A stretch of DNA of 50,378 bases from Archangiaceae bacterium. Lineage in GTDB: Bacteria > Myxococcota > Myxococcia > Myxococcales > Myxococcaceae. Position 1 is the first letter of the stretch, and each line of letters begins with the position of its first letter. Shown in pieces: positions 26,026-34,777 of this stretch. The notes beneath the pieces were generated by a model. The model made no database searches, had not been told where the DNA came from, and saw nothing but the letters and a program-made list of their open reading frames with translations. The DNA is taken from the NCBI GenBank assembly GCA_016879935.1, contig JAACJQ010000364.1, forward strand, positions 1-50,378, read 5' to 3'. A program made the position numbers and the translations under genes.

Positions 26026-27240
26026 ATGATGCGCGCAGCGTGGGTGACCGTGATCTCGATCAGCGCCGGGTGCATGGGTGTCGCCGAGAGCTCGATCGAT
26101 GACCGGGCTGGGCTGAGCGTCGACGACGCTGGCGCGAGTGGCGGCGGAAGCGCAGCTGCTGCTGGCGGGCAGGGCGGTGGCATGGCGAGCACGGCGGGCG
26201 GGTTCGTGGCGAGTGGGGGCGGCGCTCCGGTGATCGACGCGGGCTCGATGCCGCGAGACGCCGGGCCAATCGACGCGGGAGTGATCAACCCGTGCGCGAC
26301 GGTGCGCTGCGGCCCGAACTCGGTGTGCACGCCGAACCCTGTGCGGTGCGAGTGCAACCCCGGCTTCGTGAGTGACGGTGGAACGTGCCTGCCCGGCGAC
26401 CCCGGAGTGCCGGCGCTGCGTTCACAAGCGCAGGTCTGCGCCGCCTACGCCGAGGGCTACCGCAGCCGCGTGACGGGAATGGACTTCGTGCCGGGCGCGG
26501 GAATGTGTGACGTCGGCACGCTGACGAGACCCGCCATCGACGACGCGCTCGCGCGCCTCAACTTCCACCGCTGGCTCGCGGGGCTCGGGCCCGTTCACGA
26601 CGAACCGAACCAGAACACCGCGGCGCAGGCCTGCAGCGTGATCTCGGCGTGGAACCCTGCCGGCCCGTCGGCGCATTTTCCGCCTGCGACCGCGACCTGC
26701 TACTCGGCTACCGGGGCAGGTGGCGCGGGCTCGAGCAACATCGCCTGGGGCAGCGCGAACGCGGCCGACGCGATCGATCAGTGGATGATCGACTGGGGCA
26801 ACGACACGACGTTCGGCCATCGCCGCTGGTTTCTGTACCCGTTCCTCGACGACGTCGGCATCGGCTTCTATCGGGGCGGGAACAACTACGGCTCGGCGTC
26901 GTGCTCCGCGGTGTTCGGTGGAGGAAACCCGGGCCCGAACCCGGCATGGTTCTCGTTTCCGCCCGCGGGGTTCTCTCCCGAGTCGGTCACGCGGTGGACC
27001 TGGTCGGTTCATGGCGACATTCCGCAGTCGATGCCCACGGCTACGGTGACGCGGCTGTCGGACAACACGGTGCTGCCGGTTCGTGTCGACGTGATGCAGG
27101 GCGGGTACGGGCGGCTCGCTGCGGTGACGCTCGTGCGAATGGGCTGGGATCCCGTGGCGGGGCAGACGTACCACGTGCTGCTCGAGGGCTCCTCGGGCCC
27201 GCGCCGCGAATGGGACGTCAAGCCCATCAGCTGCCCCTGA
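26026..27240 (+). CDS. CAP/SCP-domain lipoprotein with EGF-like module
   Basis: The protein has 404 residues. The N-terminus MMRAAWVTVISISAGCMG has a lipobox SAGC. A Gly/Ala/Ser-rich and Asp-Ala-Gly linker (to ~85) precedes a short EGF-like Cys cluster (CATVRCGPNSVC then CECNPGFVSDGGTC). The C-terminal ~270 residues are a CAP (cysteine-rich secretory/SCP) domain: LNFHRWLAGLGPV, QMID-type helix AIDQWMIDWGND, TFGHRRWFLYP with the conserved His. CAP proteins are extracellular and often lipid- or surface-binding; no specific ligand can be assigned. It is divergent from fhs. Confidence 0.8.
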   Translation: MMRAAWVTVISISAGCMGVAESSIDDRAGLSVDDAGASGGGSAAAAGGQGGGMASTAGGFVASGGGAPVIDAGSMPRDAGPIDAGVINPCATVRCGPNSVCTPNPVRCECNPGFVSDGGTCLPGDPGVPALRSQAQVCAAYAEGYRSRVTGMDFVPGAGMCDVGTLTRPAIDDALARLNFHRWLAGLGPVHDEPNQNTAAQACSVISAWNPAGPSAHFPPATATCYSATGAGGAGSSNIAWGSANAADAIDQWMIDWGNDTTFGHRRWFLYPFLDDVGIGFYRGGNNYGSASCSAVFGGGNPGPNPAWFSFPPAGFSPESVTRWTWSVHGDIPQSMPTATVTRLSDNTVLPVRVDVMQGGYGRLAAVTLVRMGWDPVAGQTYHVLLEGSSGPRREWDVKPISCP

Positions 27241-27286
27241 CGTACGCGTGGCGGGGTAGCATGTGGGCTCTTCCCCGGAGCCCTTC

Positions 27287-29005
27287 ATGAATCGTCTGCT
27301 CGTCGGCTGTGCCGTCGTCTCGTTTGCGTTCGCGTGTCAGTGCGGTTCGCCACTTCCAGGTGACGGTGACGGTGGCGCAGGCGGCGACGCGAATACCGGC
27401 GGCGGCGTGTCGGGGACGGGTGGAGGCTCGGCGACAGCTGGCGGAGCCGCGATGGCTGGCGGCGCTGCGACGGCGGGTGGTACGGGCTCCTCGGGCGGCT
27501 CGGCCACTGGCGGAGGCAACACGCTGATGGACGGCGGCGTCTGTACGCCCGCAGGCCAACCGTGTGGACCAGGCACGAGCTGCTGCTCGAACGGCACGTG
27601 CGTCGCGGGGCTCTGCCGCGCGCAGTTGTTCTGCTCTCAGGCAGGCGTCGGCTGTACGGCTTCGAGTGAGTGTTGCTCGAACCGATGCTCGTCTGGCCAG
27701 TGCGCATCGCAGCAGTGCATCGCGACCGGAGCGGCTTGCACCAACGCTTCCGACTGCTGCACTGGGCTCTGCAACGGTACCTGCCAGGCCGTGCCGCGTG
27801 GAACGTGCAAGGTCGTCGGTGATTCGTGCACGGGCAACGGAGACTGCTGCTCGACGCTCTGTCAGAGCGGCGTGTGCCGTCGCGCATATTCGTGTCAGCC
27901 CAACGGAGACGTCTGCCGCTCGAACGCCGAGTGCTGCGGGCTGCGGTGCGGCGCGAACGGTGATGGTGGCGTGGGCCGTTGCCTCTTCATCACGGGCGGC
28001 GGTGCAGGCAGCTGCGTGCAAGAGGGCAACCCCTGCAACGACGGCTCGACGTGCTGCTCTCGAATCTGCTTCGACCCGGGCACCGGCGCGAAGGTGTGCC
28101 TGGGGGCAGGTGGCTGCCGCCTCACGGGCACGTGGTGCACCAACGACAATGAGTGCTGCGGCGGTGGCGTGAACCCGAACGGCAGCGTGCAGTGCTCGAA
28201 TGGGCGCTGTGACAACGGGCAGTCGTGCAACGGCGTCGGCAACATCTGTGGCCGCGCGAACCTGCCCGACGGCGGCTCGGTGATGATCAACGCCTCGATG
28301 AACTGCTGCGGTGGTGACGATGCGTGCAAGCTCGACCGCTCGGGCATTCCCCGCTGCTTTGGCGGGCCGCCGGGCAACATGTGTCCGTCGGGCTACACGG
28401 GCCAGGCGCCGTGCTGCATCGGCACGGGCGACGTCTGCCAGTTCCGCGATCAGTGCTGCAACGGTCAGCTCTGTCTGCCCGGTGACGGTGGCGTGCTGCG
28501 CTGTCAGGGCCTGACCTGCACGCAGGCGGGCGGAGCGTGCACCATGGACGCGAACTGCTGCGCCGGAACCGCATGCGTGCTCAACGTGTGCCGCCCGCCG
28601 GTGACGATGATGGATGCAGGCGTCACCCCGTCGGACGCCGGCACGACCGACGCAGGCACCGGCGGCCTCGATGCGGGCACGCTCTGCCGCGCGAACGGGG
28701 CTGGGTGTCAGTTCTCGATCGACTGCTGCTCGCAGGTCTGCACGAACGGCACGTGCGGCCCGGCGGTCGTCTGTCAGCCCGTCGGCGGAGCGTGTCGCGC
28801 GAACGCAGACTGCTGCTCGGGCTCGACGTGCACGATTCCGGCGGGGCAGCAGACCGGCTCGTGCAGCGCGTCGACGTGCGTCGCGCAGGGGCAGACCTGC
28901 ACTGCCGGCGGCCAGTCGTGCTGCTCGGGCCTGGGCTGCTACGACCCCAACTTCTTCCCCTGCTCGGGCTCGGGAACCTGCTCGTGCCGCTTCGGCATTC
29001 AGTGA
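27287..29005 (+). CDS. Lipoprotein built of ~13 knottin-like Cys modules
   Basis: The 572-residue protein starts at ATG 27287 (the upstream in-frame ATG at 27263 gives no signal peptide); signal MNRLLVGCAVVSFAFACQCG with lipobox FAFAC. A ~65-residue Gly/Ala/Ser linker leads to about thirteen repeats of the spacing C-x6-C-x5-CC-x3-C-x4-C. Module 2 is exact: CSQAGVGC, then SSECC, SNRC and SGQC. Modules 5-9 have longer loops. One Asp-Ala-Gly linker separates the last three modules. The spacing is that of inhibitor-cystine-knot peptides. The role may be structural or in surface recognition or predation; no enzyme is visible. Confidence 0.82.
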   Translation: MNRLLVGCAVVSFAFACQCGSPLPGDGDGGAGGDANTGGGVSGTGGGSATAGGAAMAGGAATAGGTGSSGGSATGGGNTLMDGGVCTPAGQPCGPGTSCCSNGTCVAGLCRAQLFCSQAGVGCTASSECCSNRCSSGQCASQQCIATGAACTNASDCCTGLCNGTCQAVPRGTCKVVGDSCTGNGDCCSTLCQSGVCRRAYSCQPNGDVCRSNAECCGLRCGANGDGGVGRCLFITGGGAGSCVQEGNPCNDGSTCCSRICFDPGTGAKVCLGAGGCRLTGTWCTNDNECCGGGVNPNGSVQCSNGRCDNGQSCNGVGNICGRANLPDGGSVMINASMNCCGGDDACKLDRSGIPRCFGGPPGNMCPSGYTGQAPCCIGTGDVCQFRDQCCNGQLCLPGDGGVLRCQGLTCTQAGGACTMDANCCAGTACVLNVCRPPVTMMDAGVTPSDAGTTDAGTGGLDAGTLCRANGAGCQFSIDCCSQVCTNGTCGPAVVCQPVGGACRANADCCSGSTCTIPAGQQTGSCSASTCVAQGQTCTAGGQSCCSGLGCYDPNFFPCSGSGTCSCRFGIQ

Positions 29006-29041
29006 CTTCGTGACGCTGGGGGCGTTAGAGGGCGGCTCACG

Positions 29042-29881
29042 ATGGCCGAGTCGCTCACGCCGCTGATTCAGACGCTGCACGACAGCGTCATGGTGCTCGC
29101 TCCCGGCGGGTGGACCGCCGTCGAGCTGAAGTTCGTGCGCAGTGGAAACGGGCTCAAGCTGACCGAGCTCGAGACCCGCGGAGAAGGCTCGAAGGCGCCG
29201 AAGCCGAAGCCCGAGCTGAACATCGACCCGCGCGCCGAAGCGCAGCGGTTGTCCGAGGGCGTCGCCGAGCTGGCCGAGCACCTCAAGGGCCGCTGGGAGC
29301 CCGGGAGCATCGTAGTGCAGCGCACGGCCGACTTCGCCGATTGGCGGCTGCTGCAGCCCGATCGCCAGCAGGCGTGGTTCACCCGCCTGCAGAAGGAACA
29401 CCTCGACTCGTTGCTGATGACCGACGCGCTGTTCGAGCTGATTCACGGCTCGCAGCGAGCGTTTCACGATCTCCAGCTGGGGCTCGAAGCGAAGCTGCGG
29501 CGCACGGTGGGCTTCTCGTTCGACCCCAGCGCGGGGATGTTGACGCTCCAGCAGGCCGAAGGCCCGACGCTGAGCGCTCCGGTGCAGGTGATCGCGCAGT
29601 ACTTCCCCGATGCGTTCACGTGGGCGTGGGGCTGGGCGTACGAGCAGCGGCAGCCGCAGACGGTCGAGCGCGTGAAGCGCATCTGCGCGCCCGAGGTGAC
29701 GCAGCCGGGGTTGTCGGCGCTGTGGCGCTCGGAGTTCCACTGCGACGAGGGCTTCGCGTGGGCCATCGCCGGGTCGATCGTCGTGCAGCTCGGCGCGCGC
29801 GGGGTGTTCCGGGCCGAGCTCGCCGATGGGGCCGGCGTCGTGTTCTTCGCGTTGATGAGCGAACCATCACCCGTGAGCTGA
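29042..29881 (+). CDS. Two-domain protein, possibly DUF6882/YezG-like
   Basis: The 279-residue cytoplasmic protein has an N-terminal half (LAPGGWTAVELKFV, later GSIVVQRTADFADWRLLQP) resembling YezG-type immunity-protein sequences. The C-terminal half, YFPDAFTWAWGWAYEQRQPQ with LSALWRSEFHCDEGFAWAIA, resembles DUF6882-like domains, which share a W-x-W-G-W core. Such proteins often occur near secreted toxins, but no toxin gene adjoins. I cannot give a function. It converges with the ATPase gene, with a 36-bp palindromic element between them. Confidence 0.65.
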   Translation: MAESLTPLIQTLHDSVMVLAPGGWTAVELKFVRSGNGLKLTELETRGEGSKAPKPKPELNIDPRAEAQRLSEGVAELAEHLKGRWEPGSIVVQRTADFADWRLLQPDRQQAWFTRLQKEHLDSLLMTDALFELIHGSQRAFHDLQLGLEAKLRRTVGFSFDPSAGMLTLQQAEGPTLSAPVQVIAQYFPDAFTWAWGWAYEQRQPQTVERVKRICAPEVTQPGLSALWRSEFHCDEGFAWAIAGSIVVQLGARGVFRAELADGAGVVFFALMSEPSPVS

Positions 29882-29885
29882 GAAG

Positions 29886-29921
29886 TGCAGGCAGAGTTGC
29901 CTGCAGGCAGAGTTGTCTGCA
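29886..29921. repeat. 36-bp double-palindrome element, copy A
   Basis: TGCAGGCAGAGTTGCCTGCA (29886-29905) overlaps by its final TGCA with a second, near-identical 20-mer (29902-29921) with one change. Each 20-mer is an inverted repeat of TGCAGGCA with a 4-bp centre. It lies between the ends of two convergent genes. A sister copy, 32 of 36 bases identical, is at 31562-31597 on the other side of the ATPase gene. Confidence 0.85.
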
Positions 29922-30012
29922 CGCGCTTCGTTCGTGCGGTCGCTCGACGCGACGAAAGGGATCGAGGCGGTCTGCTCGGGGACTTCGCTTCGATTCGTCG
30001 CAGGCGGTCGAG

Positions 30013-31557
30013 TCAGGGCCGCGCCGACAGCCACGCGAGCACGTTGGTCAGTTCGGCCTTCTGATCGAGCGTCACCTGCTTGCCGGAGCGCGCGCGGTTC
30101 GGGTCGAGGAACATGAGCTCGTTCTTCGGGCCCACCTGAGCGACGCACCAGCGCCAGCCGAACCGACCGGCGTCGGCCTCCATGCGTTGCCACGCGGCCT
30201 TCGACCATCGCAGGGGCAGGGGAGAGCGCTTCACCTGCACACCCAGCAGCGTGGCGCCCCGCGCCGCGAAGAGATCGAACGCGCCTCGCGACGCGCGTGA
30301 CTGATAGACGAGCTCGAAGCCCATCTCGGCCAGGCGCTCGGCGACCGCGAGCTCGGCTTCGTCACCGATCACCGACATCGGCACCACCGAGCCGCCCGGC
30401 CGCCGCCACCGCAGCCAGAGCGCGAAGGTCGGGTCGGACAGCTCGTACAGCCCATCGTCCCGCCGGACGGCGAGATCGCCCACGCGCTCGAGGTAGCGCG
30501 CCACCGAACCCGTCGACGCTCCGATGTGGTGGGCGACGTCGGTCGGCCGCTTCGGCCCGTCGGCCAGCGCATCGAGTGTCGCCGCGAGCGTCGAGGCCTG
30601 ACCCACCACCCGCTGGAACTCCCGCTCGAAGAAGAGCGAGAGCCGCCCCGTGCGACTGAACAACACGTCGGCCAGCACCGCGCGCACCGTGGCTTCGTCG
30701 AACGGCGGCTGGGCCTGCATCAGCTCTTCACCGACGACCTGCAGATAGAAGGGCTGGCCCCCGAGCAGCTCGGCGAGTCGGCGGGCGAGGGCGACGCCGA
30801 ACCCTCGCGCTGGCTTCGCGTTGCGCAGCAGCAGCGCCACCGCGTCGTCCAGGCCCATGGGCCCGAGCTCCATGAGGCTGAAGTGCTGGAAGAAGGGCGA
30901 GTTCTTCTCTTCGACGAGGCGGCGCAAGAGAGCGCGCTCGGAGCCCGAGACGAAGTACGTCGTGCGCTTGTGGCGCTGCCAGATGGCGCGTGCGAGCGGC
31001 AACACACCGGTCGAGCGGCTCGAGTCGAGGCGGCCGATCTCCTGAAACTCGTCCCACGCGACGACGCAGTGCACCTTCAGGGCCGTCGCGAGGCGATCGG
31101 CGAGGCCCAGCGCGAACTCGGCCAGCTTCTCGTCGGCCTTTCGTTCGGCCACGTCGAGGATCTCGGTGCGCAGGCCGCGATCCAGCCCCTGCCAGACCTT
31201 CGAGTCGCTCCACACGGCGCGGTAGGCCGAGGGCGTGCGGCTCAGGGCCAGCACCGACACCCCCAGCTCGTCGGCGAAGAAGGCGTCGAGGGTGCGCAGC
31301 GCGAGCCGGCGAAACACCTCGAAGCTCAGCGGGTGCTCTTCGAACGAGTCGAGCACCACGAAGCGCAGGCGCGGCGAGGCGACCCGGCGCTGCAGCTCGA
31401 GCATCAGGCTCGTCTTGCCCACCTTGCGGCTGCCGAGAATGGCGACCCATTGCGGTGCTCCGCGCATCAGGCGTTTCACGGCGCCTTCGAGCTGCGTCAG
31501 CTGCTGCTGGCGATCGAAGAAGGCGTCGGCCGTGGCGGGCGTGCTCGAGAAGAACAT
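30013..31557 (-). CDS. Archaeal-type STAND-like ATPase fused to PD-(D/E)xK-like nuclease domain
   Basis: The protein has 514 residues from ATG 31557. Walker A GSRKVGKT is at 42-49, Walker B CVVAWDEFQEI near residue 180, and sensor-like YFVSGSERALLRRL near 220. A winged-helix segment (PTDVAHHIGASTGSVARYLE) near 365-400 is followed by a C-terminal domain with fold-typical EAELAVAERLAEMGFELV, GAFDLFAARG and GVQVKRS, giving D-x15-QxK as in Mrr/PD-(D/E)xK variants. This is the PF01637-type ATPase layout with a DUF234/nuclease-like end. The 5' end abuts a double palindrome that occupies the Shine-Dalgarno position, and no SD is visible. Both flanks carry the same palindromic element. Confidence 0.82.
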   Translation of the reverse strand: MFFSSTPATADAFFDRQQQLTQLEGAVKRLMRGAPQWVAILGSRKVGKTSLMLELQRRVASPRLRFVVLDSFEEHPLSFEVFRRLALRTLDAFFADELGVSVLALSRTPSAYRAVWSDSKVWQGLDRGLRTEILDVAERKADEKLAEFALGLADRLATALKVHCVVAWDEFQEIGRLDSSRSTGVLPLARAIWQRHKRTTYFVSGSERALLRRLVEEKNSPFFQHFSLMELGPMGLDDAVALLLRNAKPARGFGVALARRLAELLGGQPFYLQVVGEELMQAQPPFDEATVRAVLADVLFSRTGRLSLFFEREFQRVVGQASTLAATLDALADGPKRPTDVAHHIGASTGSVARYLERVGDLAVRRDDGLYELSDPTFALWLRWRRPGGSVVPMSVIGDEAELAVAERLAEMGFELVYQSRASRGAFDLFAARGATLLGVQVKRSPLPLRWSKAAWQRMEADAGRFGWRWCVAQVGPKNELMFLDPNRARSGKQVTLDQKAELTNVLAWLSARP

Positions 31558-31561
31558 GAGG

Positions 31562-31597
31562 TGCAGGCAAGATTGCCTGCAGGCAGAGTTGCCTGCA
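31562..31597. repeat. 36-bp double-palindrome element, copy B
   Basis: TGCAGGCAAGATTGCCTGCA (31562-31581; 9-bp arms, 2-bp centre) overlaps by TGCA the 20-mer 31578-31597, which is identical to the first 20-mer of copy A. It begins 4 bases upstream of the ATPase start codon, so on the mRNA it would form a hairpin over the ribosome-binding region. On DNA it could be an operator. Confidence 0.85.
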
Positions 31598-31693
31598 ACG
31601 CCGTGGCGGCGGCGCCGCGCCCTTTGAGGTTGCGTCGGCCCACCGTGCGGTGTACCCGGCGCGCGCAACCCTCACGTCTTTCCGGAGTTCTCC

Positions 31694-32131
31694 ATGGCCA
31701 TCGAACGCACCCTGTCCATCCTCAAGCCTGACGCCCTCGAGAAGGGCGTCATCGGCAAGATCATCACCCGCTTCGAAGACGCGGGCCTGACGCCCATCGC
31801 GATTCGCCTGCAGCAGCTCGCCCGTCACGAGGCCGAGGGCTTCTACGCGGTTCACAAGGAGCGCCCCTTCTTCAAGGACCTCGTCGGCTTCATGACGTCG
31901 GGCCCCGTCGTCATCATGTGCCTCGAGGGCGAGAATGCCGTGCTGAAGAACCGCGACCTGATGGGCGCGACCGACCCCAAGAAGGCGAACCCGGGCACGA
32001 TCCGCGCTGACTTCGCGAAGTCGATCGACGCGAACACGGTGCACGGCTCGGACAGCCTCGAGAATGCGAAGAACGAGGTCGCCTACTTCTTCCGCGCCAC
32101 CGAGCTCGCGCCGTACGCGCACAAGAAGTAA
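31694..32131 (+). CDS. ndk: Nucleoside diphosphate kinase
   Basis: The 145-residue protein is full length for the family. The active-site motif NTVHGSDS contains the phospho-His. [14 protein letters not shown] and [15 protein letters not shown] are also canonical. It transfers gamma-phosphate from ATP to NDPs in the cytosol. GGAG lies 9 bases upstream of the ATG, and a strong terminator follows. Confidence 0.98.
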   Translation: MAIERTLSILKPDALEKGVIGKIITRFEDAGLTPIAIRLQQLARHEAEGFYAVHKERPFFKDLVGFMTSGPVVIMCLEGENAVLKNRDLMGATDPKKANPGTIRADFAKSIDANTVHGSDSLENAKNEVAYFFRATELAPYAHKK

Positions 32132-32158
32132 TCGGCGCCGCTTCGGTGTCGTGAAGAA

Positions 32159-32190
32159 GGGCTCGGGAGACGACTCCCGGGCCCTTTTTT
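32159..32190 (+). terminator. Rho-independent terminator after ndk
   Basis: An 11-bp stem (GGGCTCGGGAG / CTCCCGGGCCC, one mismatch) with a 4-nt loop is followed by six T residues (32185-32190), 27 bp after the ndk stop. Ten bases further, the oppositely oriented FHA gene ends; the same hairpin could end its transcript, but the reverse T-run is weak (TTCTTC). Confidence 0.93.
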
Positions 32191-32200
32191 CATGCCCGGT

Positions 32201-34714
32201 TCACTCGGGCTCGGTGAAGCGGAACGTCACCTTCTCGTTCCCGAACTGCACCACGTCGCCGTCGTTCACCACGTGGCGCATCACGCGCTCGCCGTTGAAG
32301 AAGGTGCCGTTCGACGAGTTGAGATCGGTGACGAGCACGGTGTCGGCGTCGACGAGAATGGCGGCGTGCTCACGTGAGACGCGCGGCGAGGCGATGGCGA
32401 TCTCGCAGCGCGGGTCGCGGCCGACCGTGAACCGAAGCCCGACGAGCTCGATGGTCTCGTGGTTCTCGCGCATCACCCAGATCTTGCGGCCCGAGGGGCG
32501 AACGATGGCGGTGCGCTCGGCGGGCTCGGAAGGCGCGTCTTCGGGGGGCGGCTCTGCTGCGGGCTGCTGGGCGGTGTGTGCCGACGGCGCGGTCGCGACG
32601 GGCTCGGGCGCGTCACGCTCGTCGTCGTCGGCGGCTGCCGCGGGCTCTTCACCTTCGTCGTCTGGCGCGTCGTCGTCTGCGCCCGCTTCGTCGTCTTCGC
32701 CCTCGTCGGCGCCCTCGCCCTCGCCATCGTCATCGTCGTCGTCTTCTTCGTCTTCTTCTTCTTCGGCGCTGCCCGCTTCGGCGAACGGTGAGGCCACCTC
32801 GGCGTTCGCGGCCCACTCCACGGCCGCGAGGGCCGTCGCCACCTCGGGAAGCGCGAGCTCGCTCGCGTTGGCGCCGTCGATCTCGGCCGGCGTCGTGTCA
32901 CACCAGGGAATCGTCGAGACACGGCGCGCGTCTTCCCGGTCGACTTCTTCGAAGCCATCTTCCAGCGACGTCTCTTCGTTCTTGATGACGAAGAGGTGCT
33001 GCCGCAGCCCGAGCGCGCGGTGAACGATCGACGGAGAGCGGGGCTTGCTCGTCGCGGTGGGCACGCCGACCGCATCGAGCCCGGCCAGCCAGCACAGCCA
33101 CGTCAGCCGTGCCCACTCGTTGCGCATGAAGCGCATGAGCTGCGGAATGCTCTTGAGCTGCCACTCGTCGAGGCCGACCTGCTCGTCGTCGGTGAGGGTG
33201 ATCTTCCCGCGTGCGAGCAGCGCATCGACCGACGGCGGCAGCCACGGCGTCTCGGCGGGAACCAGCGCGAGCAGGTGATCACGAACCGATTTCACGCGCA
33301 GCGCTGCCTTCAAGATCGCGTTGCGGAAGTCGGCGAGCTTTCGCGCAGAGGGCTGGGCTTCGACGTCGAGCTCGAGTGACGCGACGCCGTCTTCACCGGC
33401 CCAGAACCCGAACTTCGGGAAGAGGCCGTGCAGGTAGGTGGTGAGGAAGTCGGCCTGCTCCTCCGAACGTTCGCGCAGCTCGTCGGCGCAGACGCGCGCG
33501 GCGTCGGGGTTGCCGAGGCTCATCTCGATGAGCGCCTGCGTGTACGCGTAGTAGGGCTTGTCGTCAGGGTTGAGCGCCTTGGCCGCGCGAATGAGATCGC
33601 CTGCCGCCCGGGAGCTCGCGTACTGATCCTGATCGATCGCCAGCTCGCGGCAGATCGAGGCGGGGAAGGCGCCCTGCAGCAGCTCTTCGACGAGGTACGA
33701 CGCCTTGCGTGGCGGCGGCGCACCGAAGCGGTTCATGTTCGAGAGCACGTACCCCGCCTTCTGGGCGCGCTCGAGGGCCGCGCGCTCGGAGCGGACGATG
33801 GTGTGCTCGGTGAACCACGCGTTCAGCGTCTGCAGCGGCTCACCCGCACCGATGGCCCGGATGAGCGCGAGCGTGGCCTCGCCGATGTGGCCCTCTTTCG
33901 CGAGCTGCTGCGAGAGCTGCTTCCATGCCCTGGGCTCGCGTACTTCGTGCACGAGCACCGACTCGACGCGTTCGTCTTCGACCGAGCCCCCGAGCTCGAG
34001 CGTGCGCAGCAGGGTGCCCTTCTTGTCGAACGCCTGCACCGAGCCCTGAAAGTCGTGGCCCTTCACGGTGCCCTTCACCAGCGCGACGGCTTTGTCGGCC
34101 AGAATGAAGGGAGGCACCTTCCACTCGATGGCGCCGTTCTCGGGCAGTGCGTCGAGGCCGTCGTCGAGGTTCTCGTCCTGTGGCGGCTCGACCGGCTCCT
34201 CTTCTTCTTCGTTGGCGCCGGTCTGCGCGGCGGGGGCGGGCTGCTCCGTGGCCGGGTTCGAGCCGGTCTGCGCGACGTTCTGTGGGTCGGTCGTGGGCGC
34301 CGGGCCGCTGAGCTCCTGGGCTGCCTCCGTCATCACCGGCGGAGGGGAGGGCGGCGTACTCGCGGGCGGCGGAGACGAGACGGCTGCGATCGAACCCGTC
34401 GCCATGCGGCCTCCCGGCGCGGGCGGCTCCGACGGGCCAGGCGCGGGCGGCTCTTCTTGCGCGCGGCGAACCGCGTTCGGAGGAGACGCGAGCGGCTGAG
34501 CGACGGCTGCCGAGGCGGTCGCAGCAGGGCCGGGGGCTGCAGCCTGCGCATGGGGCGCGACCGAGCCCGGCGTCACGTAGCCATTGAAGCGCGCGAAGGT
34601 GAAGAGCGCCTGGTTCACGAGGGCGTCGCGATCGACACTCATCTCGCGGCTCATCAGCTCGAGCGCCTCCCAGAGGGCGTCGGAGATCTCCACCGTTCGT
34701 CGGGTACGGGTCAT
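32201..34714 (-). CDS. FHA-domain protein with ribbon-helix-helix-like N-terminus
   Basis: The 837-residue protein starts at ATG 34714; the frame is open further upstream, but that is antisense to rlmN. Residues 1-47 (TRRTVEISDALWEALELMSR, then VDRDALVNQALFTFARF) look like a short ribbon-helix-helix DNA-binding or dimerisation motif. A Pro/Ala-rich region follows (50-180), then a helical middle (~200-540), a run of Asp/Glu (~610-700), and a C-terminal FHA domain with GRDPRCEIAIASPRVSREHA then DLNSSNGTFFNGE, the phosphothreonine-binding loops. FHA domains recruit Thr-phosphorylated partners of Ser/Thr kinases, which abound in myxobacteria. The combination suggests a kinase-responsive DNA-associated regulator (inference). 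Confidence 0.78.
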   Translation of the reverse strand: MTRTRRTVEISDALWEALELMSREMSVDRDALVNQALFTFARFNGYVTPGSVAPHAQAAAPGPAATASAAVAQPLASPPNAVRRAQEEPPAPGPSEPPAPGGRMATGSIAAVSSPPPASTPPSPPPVMTEAAQELSGPAPTTDPQNVAQTGSNPATEQPAPAAQTGANEEEEEPVEPPQDENLDDGLDALPENGAIEWKVPPFILADKAVALVKGTVKGHDFQGSVQAFDKKGTLLRTLELGGSVEDERVESVLVHEVREPRAWKQLSQQLAKEGHIGEATLALIRAIGAGEPLQTLNAWFTEHTIVRSERAALERAQKAGYVLSNMNRFGAPPPRKASYLVEELLQGAFPASICRELAIDQDQYASSRAAGDLIRAAKALNPDDKPYYAYTQALIEMSLGNPDAARVCADELRERSEEQADFLTTYLHGLFPKFGFWAGEDGVASLELDVEAQPSARKLADFRNAILKAALRVKSVRDHLLALVPAETPWLPPSVDALLARGKITLTDDEQVGLDEWQLKSIPQLMRFMRNEWARLTWLCWLAGLDAVGVPTATSKPRSPSIVHRALGLRQHLFVIKNEETSLEDGFEEVDREDARRVSTIPWCDTTPAEIDGANASELALPEVATALAAVEWAANAEVASPFAEAGSAEEEEDEEDDDDDDGEGEGADEGEDDEAGADDDAPDDEGEEPAAAADDDERDAPEPVATAPSAHTAQQPAAEPPPEDAPSEPAERTAIVRPSGRKIWVMRENHETIELVGLRFTVGRDPRCEIAIASPRVSREHAAILVDADTVLVTDLNSSNGTFFNGERVMRHVVNDGDVVQFGNEKVTFRFTEPE

Positions 34715-34741
34715 GGCGGGCGGAATGAACGCATGGGTCGC

Positions 34742-34771
34742 TTGAAAGTAAAGCCAACAGTCACGTATTCG
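34742..34771 (+). promoter_or_regulatory. Possible promoter overlapping the rlmN start
   Basis: TTGAAA (34742-34747) is a good -35, followed after 18 bp by TATTCG (34766-34771), a poor -10. It would place the transcription start almost on the GTG at 34778, giving a leaderless rlmN message. The fit is weak. Confidence 0.25.
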
Positions 34772-34777
34772 AGTCAC

